Shown: positions 25,230-33,988 of the stretch, piece after piece
How the letters are laid out: each line of letters starts with the position of its first letter
Position numbering within the stretch: the stretch's first letter is position 1
IMG/VR virus record: IMGVR_UViG_3300008267_000013
Location: 1-64,000 of that record
Strand: one strand, 5' to 3'
DNA from: a virus
Length of the DNA stretch: 64,000 nt
The notes under the pieces: model-generated
What the model was told of the DNA's origin: nothing
What the model saw: only the letters and a program-made list of their open reading frames with translations
Databases searched by the model: none
Translations under genes and position numbers: made by a program

Positions 25230-26028
25230 AGATGTAGACCATCTAGCTGGTATTATACCAATAGCCGGCCAACCATTAGGCTTTAATATGCCATGGCATG
25301 ATTCACTTATGCCAATACATGAAAACTATCATGCTGTCGAGAGAGCAGTAAATACAGCTGCAGTTGCTGGCTGTAATACAATATGGATCGTTATGTATCG
25401 TGAAAGCCAACCAATTATAAGAAAGAAGCTTGGCGAATGGGTATATGATCCAGAATCAACTTGGAAAAATCCTTGGCCATGGCTACAATTAAAGCGTGTA
25501 CCAGTATATTATGTATCTATTAATGCTGTAGATAGAAAACGCCGTGATTCAATAGCGTGGAGTTGTCTATATGGAGCCAAGGTAGCATCTCAAACTTGTA
25601 AAAAAATAAGTAAATGGATACTACCAAAAAGATTTCTAGTAGTTAATCCGTATGGGGTAATTTCAGAAGAACAGATGAAAAATTGCCGTAGAGACTTAAG
25701 AGGCTCACAAGAAATTGTGTTTAACTGGGAGGGGAATAACTTTAAAGAGAATCTCTATACACCATTTACTTTTTCTCAAAAGCAATATGAAGAATGCCGC
25801 ATATATTTCAGAGATAGATATTCTGGTGACGAGACAATGCGTCACTTTAAAGAAATATTTAAACCGTTATCATTAGAAAAATATAAATCAATAGATGCAG
25901 AGTGGTTTTATAATATAGATGATTGGAATAGTTACTCTAATTTTATTAGATCCGAGCATAATAAATTATGTGAAAGACCAAAATATTTGGTAACCCATAA
26001 ATGGTGGGGACTTATAAAGGATACTTAA
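25213..26028 (+). CDS. Possible sugar nucleotidyltransferase-like protein
   Basis: 271 aa. The N-terminus I-I-P-I-A-G-Q-P-L-G-F followed by L-M-P-I and, after a helix, I-W-I-V resembles the first Rossmann unit of NTP-transferases (mannose-1-P guanylyltransferase type). The usual R-L/K signature is not intact. The rest is aromatic-rich with many Trp and Tyr. If real, it could join the mannose-related genes at 21912 and 31145. It may also be a glycosyltransferase of the same fold. Confidence 0.4.
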   Translation: MIETNKDVDHLAGIIPIAGQPLGFNMPWHDSLMPIHENYHAVERAVNTAAVAGCNTIWIVMYRESQPIIRKKLGEWVYDPESTWKNPWPWLQLKRVPVYYVSINAVDRKRRDSIAWSCLYGAKVASQTCKKISKWILPKRFLVVNPYGVISEEQMKNCRRDLRGSQEIVFNWEGNNFKENLYTPFTFSQKQYEECRIYFRDRYSGDETMRHFKEIFKPLSLEKYKSIDAEWFYNIDDWNSYSNFIRSEHNKLCERPKYLVTHKWWGLIKDT

Positions 26029-26029
26029 T

Positions 26030-26218
26030 GTGAGTAACGAAGAAGAAGAACTATACAATAAACTTAAGAATATGAAAAGAGAGAATGAGCTTCTTATGGT
26101 TATCTATGAAGAACTTGACGAACTTATATCCAGTGGATACAATGGAAAGTTGCAAGATGAATCTACGGAAGGATTATTCTATTCCATAAATGAATATAAG
26201 AAATGGAAATCATCATGA
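26030..26218 (+). CDS. Small coiled-coil protein
   Basis: 62 aa from GTG. Residues 4-35 are Glu/Lys/Leu-rich with heptad spacing, consistent with a coiled coil. Its stop overlaps the next ATG. Function unknown. Confidence 0.55.
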   Translation: MSNEEEELYNKLKNMKRENELLMVIYEELDELISSGYNGKLQDESTEGLFYSINEYKKWKSS

Positions 26219-26424
26219 GAACACGACACGATGATGTATGTTTGTGGTGGAAAGATTGGCATAGTTGTTCATGTGGATACCTAGAAGAGGAAGTTAGAGC
26301 AGAAAGAGTGCGAGAATGCCTAGAGATAATTCCTAATACTTTTGCTGCTTGCGGCGAACTATATGGAGATCAACCACAATATTGTTCCACATATTGTCTA
26401 GAGAAAGCTAGAGGTCACAAATGA
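26215..26424 (+). CDS. Small Cys/His-rich protein
   Basis: 69 aa. Start chosen at the ATGA overlap with the upstream stop. Clusters C-L-W-W, H-S-C-S-C and a C-terminal Y-C-S-T-Y-C could hold one or two zinc ions. It overlaps the downstream gene by 4 bp (ATGA). Function unknown. Confidence 0.6.
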   Translation: MRTRHDDVCLWWKDWHSCSCGYLEEEVRAERVRECLEIIPNTFAACGELYGDQPQYCSTYCLEKARGHK

Positions 26425-26687
26425 GCGGCGGACATTTTAACAATAATGATTATATTTATTACCGCGTATATGAATTTGCAGATCAGCTAGAAAACCACAT
26501 TCAGAACAACGACAAAGAAAATGATTATGGATATTGTCCAAACTATAGTCAAGAAGTCATAGAATTTCTAAAACCAAAAGTTGAAGAGATTCGCAAGATT
26601 GCCAAACTGATGAAAGAGATTGATTATCTTTATTCTGGTGACCATGGTGAAGATTCTTTCATGAAAATTGTCAAGGAGCAACAATGA
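26421..26687 (+). CDS. Conserved 'SGGHF' small protein
   Basis: 88 aa. It starts M-S-G-G-H-F and ends with S-G-D-H-G-E-D-S-F, a pairing I know from short proteins in many phages and bacteria without known function. The protein is mostly helical between. ATGA-type overlaps occur on both sides, so it is part of a tight operon. Confidence 0.7.
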   Translation: MSGGHFNNNDYIYYRVYEFADQLENHIQNNDKENDYGYCPNYSQEVIEFLKPKVEEIRKIAKLMKEIDYLYSGDHGEDSFMKIVKEQQ

Positions 26688-27322
26688 AATACGGAGGCGG
26701 CAGACCACCATCCAATAACTGGTCAGACAGGTACTGGAATATTAAACCAGGCGATTATATTCACGTTAGTTACTATTATTACCGTAGTGCGGCATTTGAA
26801 TATGAACAACAACCAGATGAAAAAGATTATATTGTGTTAGATAAAAAGATTCAATATAATCACGATCAAGGTGTCTTATGGGATGTAAAAGAAGTTAAGA
26901 CTGGTAAAGTTATCAAAGATTACCATCTCAACGAAATGACATCTATACATGATGAATGGACTGGACAAAAGCGTGCACAAGCCCGTAAGCTAACAGAAGC
27001 AGAAGTAAGTCATATAACAAGCAATCCGTTTTACGTTGTTGAGCCTATTCCTCCACCAACACATCCAGATGATATTGTATTCCATGATCCCAAAGGTAAA
27101 TATCCCAAATCAGGGAAACCAATTAAATACGATGATCCAAGGCCGGGAGAAGTCTGGTGCAATGCGGGTTGCGGTATGGGTAACGATAAGATAATAATTA
27201 AAGATTATGAACTATGGGGAACATCACTTCCAAAAGCAGTGTCGTATACAAGACTAAATGATGATACTATTTATCGTAAGCCGTTAGAATGGTTCAAAAG
27301 ATGTTTTCATAAAAGTAGATAA
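26684..27322 (+). CDS. Unknown protein with GDY/SH3-like start
   Basis: 212 aa. The N-terminal part has I-K-P-G-D-Y-I-H-V, comparable with the G-D-I strand of the small paralog family at 51580-57331, so an SH3-like barrel is possible. The middle is Pro-rich (P-I-P-P-P). A C-terminal P-G-E-V-W-C segment may be a second copy of the same barrel start. Function unknown. Confidence 0.55.
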   Translation: MKYGGGRPPSNNWSDRYWNIKPGDYIHVSYYYYRSAAFEYEQQPDEKDYIVLDKKIQYNHDQGVLWDVKEVKTGKVIKDYHLNEMTSIHDEWTGQKRAQARKLTEAEVSHITSNPFYVVEPIPPPTHPDDIVFHDPKGKYPKSGKPIKYDDPRPGEVWCNAGCGMGNDKIIIKDYELWGTSLPKAVSYTRLNDDTIYRKPLEWFKRCFHKSR

Positions 27323-27337
27323 CTGACGATACACAAC

Positions 27338-27390
27338 TTGACAGTGATTTGGAGGTCTGGTAGAATCTTTAAATTCTACTGGGCCTTTTC
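27338..27390 (+). promoter_or_regulatory. Sigma-70 promoter inside a terminator hairpin (dnaE)
   Basis: TTGACA (27338-27343), 17 bp, TAGAAT (27361-27366). GTAGAAT (27360-27366) pairs with ATTCTAC (27373-27379), and GGTC pairs with GGCC outside it, followed by TTTT. The -10 box lies in the left arm, so the promoter's RNA would begin in the loop or right arm and escape the terminator. Confidence 0.78.
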
Positions 27391-27405
27391 AATATTGGAG
27401 ATATA

Positions 27406-30400
27406 ATGTCTGATCGTAAGAAGCCATCGATTCCGTTTTATAATAGCCACGGTCACAGTACTTTTAGCATTTTTGATGGAATGGGATATCCAGATGAGCA
27501 TGCAGATTTTGCTTTTCAGAATGGTCTTGAAGGTATGGCGTTTACTGAACACGGGAATATGAATTCGTTCTCTTATGCTTTTCAAAAATCCAAGAAGATG
27601 AAGGATGAAGGAAAAGATTTCCGTATTGTCTACGGTATCGAAGCATATGTTCATCCAGATATTAGCCAGTGGAAGCTTGATAAGGATAAGATTAAAGAAG
27701 ACGCTAAACTTGCAAAGCAGGTAGATGATGATGTTGGTCTTGTTGTAGAAAATGAGGCTGAAACAAAGAAAGGTATCCGTAATGTTCTCAATGAAAGAAG
27801 CCATCTCGTACTTACAGCACAAAATCAGGTGGGACTTAATAATCTTTTTAAGCTGGTTTCTACTAGTTATCGTGGAGACAACTTTTATCGCTTCCCACGT
27901 ATTGATTATGCTGCACTTAGCAAGTATAATGAAGGTATCATCGCATCTTCTGCTTGCATTGGCGGCGTCTTCGGGAATGACTATTGGCGTAATCGTGATA
28001 ACGGGGATGCAGCTGTCCTCGCAGCTATGGAAAAAACTGTTCAAAGCATGATGGATATCTTTGGTGACCGCTTCTACGGAGAGTTACAGTGGGCTAATTA
28101 TCGTGAGCAACATATTATTAATCAATTTATCATTCAATTAAGTAAAGTTCACGGATTCCAACTAGTTAGCACTTGCGATGCACACTTCCCTTCACCAGAT
28201 TTGTGGAAAGATCGTGAAATTTATAAGATGCTCGGCTGGATGAGTAAAAGTGAAGTCAACCTTGATACCCTACCTACAAAACTTGATGATATGGAATACC
28301 AGCTTTATCCAAAGAATGGTGACGAGCTGTTTGCATCATATAAGCAATTTTCAAATGCTCTTGGATTTTCTTACGATGATAAATTGGTAGAAGAGAGCAT
28401 TGCGCGCACCTCTGATATTCTAAAGAATCGTATTGAAAAGTATACGCCAGATACAAATATCAAGCTTCCTGATTTTGTAGTTCCGGCTGGTCAAACTGCT
28501 GACGCTACACTTGCCAAACTTGCTGTTGAGAACCTAAAAAGCACTGGTCTATATAAGAACAGCGAATATGTTGATCGCCTTAAAGAAGAATTACATACAA
28601 TTAAGGATCGTGGCTTCTCAAAGTATTTCCTTACTATGAAAACAATTTCAGACAAAGCATCTGAAATACAATTGGTTGGAAGCGGTCGTGGAAGTGGTGC
28701 GGGCTCGCTTCTTTCATATCTACTTGGTATTACACAAGTTGATCCAATTAAGTATAAACTACAGTTCTCACGGTTTATTCGAAAGGCTGATAATTCAGGG
28801 TATCCAGATATCGACTACGACTGTGCTGATCCAATGGAAATCAAGGATATGATGATAAAGGAATTCGGTGAAAATACCGTTGTTCCAATTAGCAACTATA
28901 ACACCCTACAGATTCGCTCCTTGGTTAAAGATATTTCTAAACTTTATGGTGTGGAATTTCAAAAGGTAAATGAAGTAACAAGTAAGATGTTAAACGAGGC
29001 TATTCCTACTGCAAAAAAAGATCATGGAATTACAGCCGGTGTATATAATCCAACATGGGAGGAGCTAAAGAAATATTCACCAACTCTTAATGCATACCTA
29101 CAGGAATACCCAGATGTAGCTACACACGTAGAGACTCTACAAGGTCAAATTCGTAGCATTTCAAGACATGCTGGTGGCGTTCTATTTGCTGATAACTTAG
29201 ATAAGCACATGCCACTAATTAATAGCGGTGGAGTAACACAAACTCCTTGGACGGAGGGACAAACAGTACGCCATCTTGAACCATTAGGATTTATTAAATT
29301 TGATATTCTTGGACTTGCTTCTCTACGCATGATTGAAACAGCAATCAAACATGTTTTAAAGAGAAAACTTGGTATTAATAATCCAACATTCGATGATGTT
29401 AAAAAGTTCTATAACGAGAATCTTCATCCGAACGTTATCGATTTAAATGACCAGTTCGTGTATGAGAATATTTTTCAAAAAGGAAAGTTTATTGGAACAT
29501 TCCAATTTACTCAAGAAGGAGCGCAAAAGTTCTGTATCGATGCAAAACCAAAAAACATCGTAGATATCGCCGCCATTACTTCTATTTATCGCCCCGGTCC
29601 ATTATCTGCCAACGTAGATAAAAAATATATTGAGGCTAAAAGCAATCCACAAAACATAAAATACATTCATCCTTTTGTGGAAGAAGTTACACGTGATACT
29701 TTTGGATTTATTATCTTCCAAGAGCAATTATCATTACTGGCGCACAAGCTAGGACGTGATATTTCACTAGACGAAGGTAATGAATTGCGTAAGGTTCTAA
29801 CAAAGAAGGGAACCGGCAAGGAAGCAGAAGTTAAGAATAAGCTATATAGCAAATTTATTGGCGGATGCTTAGACAAGGGTATCCATGAAGAAGATGCTAT
29901 TGAATTATGGAAGACAATGGAATTCTTCTCAGGTTACGGTTTTAATCTTTCGCACGCTATTTGTTATTCAATCCTTTCGTTCCAATGCGCTTGGTTATTA
30001 AGCTATTTCCCAAGTGAATGGATGTGTTCTTTCCTTGATAAAGAACCGGAGGATCGTAAAGAACAAGCTATTTCTCTTGTTAAGAGTTATAGTTATAAGA
30101 TCCGCAGCCTTGATATTAATAAATCAGGAACTGTATGGGAAGTTGACGCAGATAATGACACAACACTTGTTCAACCATTATCTTCAATCAAGGGTCTTGG
30201 CGATACTGCAATCGCTGAAATTATGAACAATCGACCTTTTAATACTGTTGAAGAGTTGCTATTCAATGAAAAGGTTGCGTATAATAAACTAAACAAACGT
30301 GGCCTTGATGCTTTGTGCCGTAGTGGTGCGCTGAATAACTTGATGGATGACCGTTTTACTGGTATGAAGCACTTCTGGAGCGTTGTAGCTGTTGATCGTC

Positions 30401-30834
30401 CAAAGTCACTCAAGAAACTAAAAGAAAACATTGAACTATATAAACCAGAAGGTGATTTTACAGATGAGGAAAAGATAGAACATATGACAGCACTCACAGG
30501 TGTTTATCCAATCAACCTTGTTCTTACGGAGGAAATAAGGGATAAATTAGCGAAGAAAAGCATTGCTCCACTTGGTGGAGTTGAAGAGTGTAAAGAATGT
30601 GGCCTTGTATGGTTTATACCTCGCAAAAAAGACATAAAGTCTACCAAGAATGGTAAACCATATTGGATTCTATCTGTAACAGACAGTACAAATACGATAA
30701 GCGAAGTTAAATGTTGGGGTATTAGAGAAACTGATGTTATACACATGAATAGACCTTATCTATGTAAAATCAATAAAGATTCATATGGTTATTCAATACG
30801 TAATTTTAAAGAACAAATACGGCTATTAGGATAG
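27406..30834 (+). CDS. dnaE: DNA polymerase III alpha subunit (DnaE family)
   Basis: 1142 aa, close to bacterial DnaE (about 1160). The N-terminal PHP domain starts with H-G-H-S-T-F and has T-E-H-G-N-M and later D-A-H-F. The palm has G-S-G-R-G-S-G-A-G-S-L near 425-435 and the catalytic P-D-I-D-Y-D near 466. A fingers segment R-P-G-P-L-S-A-N is also present. A helix-hairpin-helix (I-K-G-L-G-D-T-A-I) and an OB-fold complete the C-terminus. It is the likely main replicase. It has its own promoter and SD GGAG. Confidence 0.95.
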   Translation: MSDRKKPSIPFYNSHGHSTFSIFDGMGYPDEHADFAFQNGLEGMAFTEHGNMNSFSYAFQKSKKMKDEGKDFRIVYGIEAYVHPDISQWKLDKDKIKEDAKLAKQVDDDVGLVVENEAETKKGIRNVLNERSHLVLTAQNQVGLNNLFKLVSTSYRGDNFYRFPRIDYAALSKYNEGIIASSACIGGVFGNDYWRNRDNGDAAVLAAMEKTVQSMMDIFGDRFYGELQWANYREQHIINQFIIQLSKVHGFQLVSTCDAHFPSPDLWKDREIYKMLGWMSKSEVNLDTLPTKLDDMEYQLYPKNGDELFASYKQFSNALGFSYDDKLVEESIARTSDILKNRIEKYTPDTNIKLPDFVVPAGQTADATLAKLAVENLKSTGLYKNSEYVDRLKEELHTIKDRGFSKYFLTMKTISDKASEIQLVGSGRGSGAGSLLSYLLGITQVDPIKYKLQFSRFIRKADNSGYPDIDYDCADPMEIKDMMIKEFGENTVVPISNYNTLQIRSLVKDISKLYGVEFQKVNEVTSKMLNEAIPTAKKDHGITAGVYNPTWEELKKYSPTLNAYLQEYPDVATHVETLQGQIRSISRHAGGVLFADNLDKHMPLINSGGVTQTPWTEGQTVRHLEPLGFIKFDILGLASLRMIETAIKHVLKRKLGINNPTFDDVKKFYNENLHPNVIDLNDQFVYENIFQKGKFIGTFQFTQEGAQKFCIDAKPKNIVDIAAITSIYRPGPLSANVDKKYIEAKSNPQNIKYIHPFVEEVTRDTFGFIIFQEQLSLLAHKLGRDISLDEGNELRKVLTKKGTGKEAEVKNKLYSKFIGGCLDKGIHEEDAIELWKTMEFFSGYGFNLSHAICYSILSFQCAWLLSYFPSEWMCSFLDKEPEDRKEQAISLVKSYSYKIRSLDINKSGTVWEVDADNDTTLVQPLSSIKGLGDTAIAEIMNNRPFNTVEELLFNEKVAYNKLNKRGLDALCRSGALNNLMDDRFTGMKHFWSVVAVDRPKSLKKLKENIELYKPEGDFTDEEKIEHMTALTGVYPINLVLTEEIRDKLAKKSIAPLGGVEECKECGLVWFIPRKKDIKSTKNGKPYWILSVTDSTNTISEVKCWGIRETDVIHMNRPYLCKINKDSYGYSIRNFKEQIRLLG

Positions 30835-30869
30835 ATTGGTTACTATTTAAAGTATTACGAGGAATAAAT

Positions 30870-31136
30870 ATGAAACTTGTCATCAAAAATAGATTAAATG
30901 AAAATATAACTCCACAAATGTTAGATAGTAGTAGTTTTAGAACTGCAATTACGAATAGTTTAAAACATATGAATAACAGCCAGGATGTTAAACAAACAGG
31001 TTTAAACATTTTAGATAGTGAGGGAAGACCAACTATTAAGGGATATTATTTGTTTAGAGATGGCGATAATTTTTCAGTTTATCACCTCAGCGATCCTTCA
31101 AAAAAGTTTCCAATACAAATAAGCGATTATATATAG
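30870..31136 (+). CDS. Small unknown protein
   Basis: 88 aa with SD CGAGG. It contains a mid-protein L-D-S-E-G-R-P-T-I-K-G-Y-Y-L-F strand pattern. The N-terminus K-L-V-I-K-N-R-L-N-E-N is weakly like the tagged proteins nearby. ACTATTTAAA lies about 25 bp upstream. Function unknown. Confidence 0.6.
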   Translation: MKLVIKNRLNENITPQMLDSSSFRTAITNSLKHMNNSQDVKQTGLNILDSEGRPTIKGYYLFRDGDNFSVYHLSDPSKKFPIQISDYI

Positions 31137-31144
31137 GATAGTTA

Positions 31145-31483
31145 ATGTTAGAAACTAGACCATGGGGTTATTTCGTTGTTCTGGAGGATAGAGAAACCCA
31201 CAAGCTTAAAAGAATAGTAGTCAATCCATCTGGTGCATTAAGCTATCAATCGCACAGCAAAAGGATGGAAGTTTGGACAATTATAAGCGGAGAGGGTACT
31301 TTTATATTAGATGGCATACCACAAATAGTTACAGCTGGTATGATCTGTAGGATTCCAAGAGGTTCTAAGCATAGAATGATAAACAAATCTGATGTTCCCT
31401 TGGAATTCATAGAAGTTCAACTTGGTGAATATTTTGGGGAAGATGATATCGTAAGATATCAGGACGAATATAATAGAGTATAA
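31145..31483 (+). CDS. Cupin, type II phosphomannose isomerase-like
   Basis: 112 aa. R-P-W-G-Y-F near the start, then Q-S-H-x-K-R-M-E-V-W and G-E-G-T-F-I-L-D-G, and finally I-P-R-G-S-K-H-R match the cupin domain of mannose-6-P isomerase/mannose-1-P guanylyltransferase. The His and Glu metal ligands are present. It is a single cupin without the transferase domain. It could interconvert fructose-6-P and mannose-6-P and so feed the phosphomannomutase-like protein. Confidence 0.8.
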   Translation: MLETRPWGYFVVLEDRETHKLKRIVVNPSGALSYQSHSKRMEVWTIISGEGTFILDGIPQIVTAGMICRIPRGSKHRMINKSDVPLEFIEVQLGEYFGEDDIVRYQDEYNRV

Positions 31484-31495
31484 CTATTTATAAAC

Positions 31496-31831
31496 ATGAA
31501 ACTAAAAATAAAAGAAAAAATTAAAGAAATCGATAATGAACAAGAAGAAGATGATCTAAAATCTCATCGTTTCGACAAACAACATTTAAAATCTGAGGCA
31601 ACTCGTCTAGATCGCATGATGCATGATTTAGCTGTACCGCTTCAAGAAAAAGTACCACTACAAATAGCTCAAGAGTATTTCTCTGTTTATGGTTCTGAGG
31701 GTGAGCGAATGAAAATAGCTGACCTTGTAGATAAAGAAGGTTTAGTTCGTATCGCTGATATATTTGTAATGGCTAAAATTCAAGATAATGTTGATTTAAG
31801 TTGGCACTTAGATAAATACAACAAGGAATAA
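31496..31831 (+). CDS. Unknown charged helical protein
   Basis: 111 aa. The start is K-L-K-I-K-E-K-I-K-E-I, an amphipathic charged helix, and the rest is helical and acidic. ACTATTTATA ends 4 bp before the ATG and no SD is visible, so expression may be leaderless or coupled. Function unknown. Confidence 0.6.
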   Translation: MKLKIKEKIKEIDNEQEEDDLKSHRFDKQHLKSEATRLDRMMHDLAVPLQEKVPLQIAQEYFSVYGSEGERMKIADLVDKEGLVRIADIFVMAKIQDNVDLSWHLDKYNKE

Positions 31832-31836
31832 ATAAT

Positions 31837-32190
31837 ATGAAGATGACAAAAAAAGATCTAAAAGCAATTATCATGGAAGAATTACAAAACATGCAAGAGC
31901 AACAAGACGGTTTTGAAATGGAAATTGACATGGGAGTTCTATTCCAAGGCAATATGGTTAGAGTTACAGTCTCTGAATCAGAGACTTCACGCGATAGAAT
32001 AGTTATAAAAAAAATAAATGGTGAAGATGCTAAACAATTTGTAGAAGCAGTTGTACAAGAAGTACCTTTTGAAGTAGAAATGAGCAAACTCAGCAGAGAT
32101 GAGCAAAATGCCTTAGCTACAGCAATGGAAAAAGAGAAAAAGGGCGAATGGTCAGACTGGGCAGCAGATCAAGCCGCTAATAGAAGATAG
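31837..32190 (+). CDS. Unknown protein with shared N-terminal tag
   Basis: 117 aa. The first 16 residues (K-M-T-K-K-D-L-K-A-I-I-M-E-E-L) are the tag also seen at 21296 and 43515. The remainder is acidic, with beta-prone residues 24-50. Function unknown. A capsid-internal protein is a possibility based only on the tag. Confidence 0.62.
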   Translation: MKMTKKDLKAIIMEELQNMQEQQDGFEMEIDMGVLFQGNMVRVTVSESETSRDRIVIKKINGEDAKQFVEAVVQEVPFEVEMSKLSRDEQNALATAMEKEKKGEWSDWAADQAANRR

Positions 32191-32195
32191 TTCGC

Positions 32196-32274
32196 TAGAC
32201 AAGCGCCACTTCGTGTGATATAGTTTCTTTAGCCTAATGGATAGGCAACAGGAGCAAATCATGAAGTGGCGCTT
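32196..32274 (+). promoter_or_regulatory. Promoter within a start-codon-sequestering hairpin
   Basis: TAGACA (32196-32201), 17 bp, TATAGT (32219-32224). AAGCGCCACTTC (32201-32212) is perfectly complementary to 32263-32274. With GTG/CAT the helix covers the ATG at 32261. A nested hairpin GCCTA/TAGGC and the SD AGGAG are in the loop. The promoter's RNA starts near 32231 and lacks the left arm, so only read-through RNA would hide the start codon. Confidence 0.75.
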
Positions 32275-32488
32275 TAATCATTCTGACCTCTCAGTTAATC
32301 CAGAAACATCAAAAATTGAATCTACAACAGCTGTAAGGATTGAAAGTGGTGGCGTTGAAATGACGCTATATGTATCCGATGTGCCAGAAGAGCATATTGT
32401 TGGAACACGTAAGGCTCTAGTGGATTCCGGTAATTTATTGCGACGTATTGGTCTTGAAATGCTCAGAAAAGCAGAGAAGATCAACTAA
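32261..32488 (+). CDS. Small unknown protein under hairpin control
   Basis: 75 aa from the ATG with SD AGGAG. The upstream in-frame ATG 32237 has no SD. The first codons (M-K-W-R-F) form the right arm of the 12-bp inverted repeat. The protein has a beta-rich V-E-M-T-L-Y-V-S-D-V segment and a charged C-terminal helix. Function unknown. Confidence 0.65.
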   Translation: MKWRFNHSDLSVNPETSKIESTTAVRIESGGVEMTLYVSDVPEEHIVGTRKALVDSGNLLRRIGLEMLRKAEKIN

Positions 32489-32733
32489 TGTCCACAAAAT
32501 TACAATTAAATGTCGCCTATCATAACAAAGGCGAACCATATCCACAACATGACTTCTCACATCTAAAAAATATAGACATAACAAAACTGTCTAAACATCC
32601 TTGTTATTCTAACGGGGATATCGTAGAGAAACTAGAATCTCAATATAATAAGAATTCTAAGTTGACAAAGGGTGAGTATTTCTATTATACTATCTTTGTA
32701 GAACATGATTTCGGGAGGAATTCATGCGAATAG
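32488..32733 (+). CDS. Small unknown protein
   Basis: 81 aa. It overlaps its upstream neighbour by 1 bp and the nucleotidylyltransferase by 10 bp. Its last third contains the promoter for the downstream gene. Lys/Asn/Tyr-rich, no motif recognised. Confidence 0.55.
   Translation: MSTKLQLNVAYHNKGEPYPQHDFSHLKNIDITKLSKHPCYSNGDIVEKLESQYNKNSKLTKGEYFYYTIFVEHDFGRNSCE
32662..32691 (+). promoter_or_regulatory. Sigma-70 promoter
   Basis: TTGACA (32662-32667) and TATACT (32686-32691) with an 18-bp spacer, about 32 bp before the ATG of the cytidylyltransferase-like gene. ACAAAG/CTTTGT arms flank the -10 region. Confidence 0.65.
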
Positions 32734-33128
32734 TAGCTGCAAGTGGATATTTTAATCCATTACATGTCGGACACGTAGAATATCTTGAAAAAGCTAAAGG
32801 CTTAGGAGATAAGCTTATTGTTATTGTTAATAATGATTTTCAAGTTAAGCTGAAGGGTTCTAAAGATTTTATGAGTGAACAGGAACGGTTAACGATTATT
32901 CGTTCACTAAGATGTGTTGATATGGCTATTCTAGCTGTTGACACAGATCCATCTGTCTGTAAATCTCTAGAGATCATCCGTCCTCATGTATTTGCCAAAG
33001 GTGGCGATAGATTCACGTACGAAATCCCAGAATCAAAGATCTGTAGGGAACTAGGAATTGCTATTGTTGACGGTCTAGGAAATAAAATTCAAAGCTCATC
33101 ATGGCTATTAAGCCGGAAGGATGGATAA
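32724..33128 (+). CDS. Cytidylyltransferase-like nucleotidyltransferase
   Basis: 134 aa. The start A-S-G-Y-F-N-P-L-H-V-G-H-V-E-Y-L is the G-x-F-x2-H-x-G-H class I nucleotidyltransferase motif (GCT/RfaE type). A later G-G-D-R-F-T fits the K-G-G-D-R segment of the family. It activates a phosphorylated small molecule with CTP or ATP. The substrate cannot be told. SD GGGAGG is strong. It may link to the sugar genes nearby. Confidence 0.8.
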   Translation: MRIVAASGYFNPLHVGHVEYLEKAKGLGDKLIVIVNNDFQVKLKGSKDFMSEQERLTIIRSLRCVDMAILAVDTDPSVCKSLEIIRPHVFAKGGDRFTYEIPESKICRELGIAIVDGLGNKIQSSSWLLSRKDG

Positions 33129-33587
33129 ATGTCAGATGTAATACTGCAATGGAAGAAACTATCAGCAAGTGCAAAGGGTCCGCAAAAGGCGCATGGTGAA
33201 GATGCAGCTTGGGATTTGTTTGCGGACTGTTTCAATAGTCCTTCGAATACTGGCTACATTTCAATTCAACCAGGGGAAACAAAAATTGTGCCAACTGGTC
33301 TGGCTATTATGCCGGAACAGGGTTGGTCTTGCGATATTCGTGGCCGCAGTGGAATGAATAGCAAGGGTAAATTTGCTATTCTTGGACTCGTTGATTCTTA
33401 TTATACCGGTCCTTGGGGCATTGTAATACACAATGGTACAGATAAAGAAGTAACAATCCAACATCACGATAAGATCGCCCAGTTTACAGTGCAGCGTGTA
33501 TACGACACACGGCTTGTAGAAGTTGAAGACTTTGATGTAAGTGGCGACAAGCGCGGTTCTCATGGGTTCGGATCAACAGGTGGCTAA
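33129..33587 (+). CDS. dut: dUTPase
   Basis: 152 aa, trimeric dUTPase length. Motifs in order: D-A-A-W-D-L-F-A; R-G-R-S-G-M; G-L-V-D-S-Y-Y-T-G with the catalytic Asp; D-K-I-A-Q-F; and the C-terminal Gly-rich arm R-G-S-H-G-F-G-S-T-G. It converts dUTP to dUMP, keeping uracil out of DNA and supplying ThyX. Confidence 0.93.
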   Translation: MSDVILQWKKLSASAKGPQKAHGEDAAWDLFADCFNSPSNTGYISIQPGETKIVPTGLAIMPEQGWSCDIRGRSGMNSKGKFAILGLVDSYYTGPWGIVIHNGTDKEVTIQHHDKIAQFTVQRVYDTRLVEVEDFDVSGDKRGSHGFGSTGG

Positions 33588-33988
33588 TGGGTGCTGTCAA
33601 AAATAGAAGGAATAGGCACGCTAAAAAGCGAGCAGAGCAGCGTTACAATGTATTACTTAATCGTGAAGATCGTAGGGTTATAGCAGCTAAAATTCGTGAT
33701 AATAACTCTATTTTTATTGGCAGGACCACAAGTACAAAATCTATTCATCTAGTAAAATACAAAGATGAAGAGTATATAGCAGTATACAGTTCTTCTACCA
33801 ACTGTCTTGTTACGTTTTTACCAAAAGATTGTAGAATCTACAAGCAATACTTAGAATCTAAGGCGGCACAAAATGAATCGAAAACAACGCCGACAGCTGA
33901 AAAAGCTAGCAGGCGAAAAAGCAACATCGACAATAGATTTGATGTTGAATATGCCGAGCGAATGCTCAGTCTGCCAGAATCCATATGA
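33587..33988 (+). CDS. Basic protein with N-terminal H-A-K-K-R-A motif
   Basis: 133 aa. The N-terminus N-R-R-N-R-H-A-K-K-R-A-E-Q-R-Y is very basic and could bind nucleic acid. A beta-rich middle follows. The start overlaps the dUTPase stop. Its 3' end overlaps the next gene by 116 bp, so the C-terminal third may be under constraint from two frames. Function unknown. Confidence 0.6.
   Translation: MGAVKNRRNRHAKKRAEQRYNVLLNREDRRVIAAKIRDNNSIFIGRTTSTKSIHLVKYKDEEYIAVYSSSTNCLVTFLPKDCRIYKQYLESKAAQNESKTTPTAEKASRRKSNIDNRFDVEYAERMLSLPESI

Noticed and set aside
27376-28044. 222-aa minus-strand ORF inside dnaE
   Set aside because: It lies fully antisense to the PHP domain of DnaE, with no SD and no recognisable motif.
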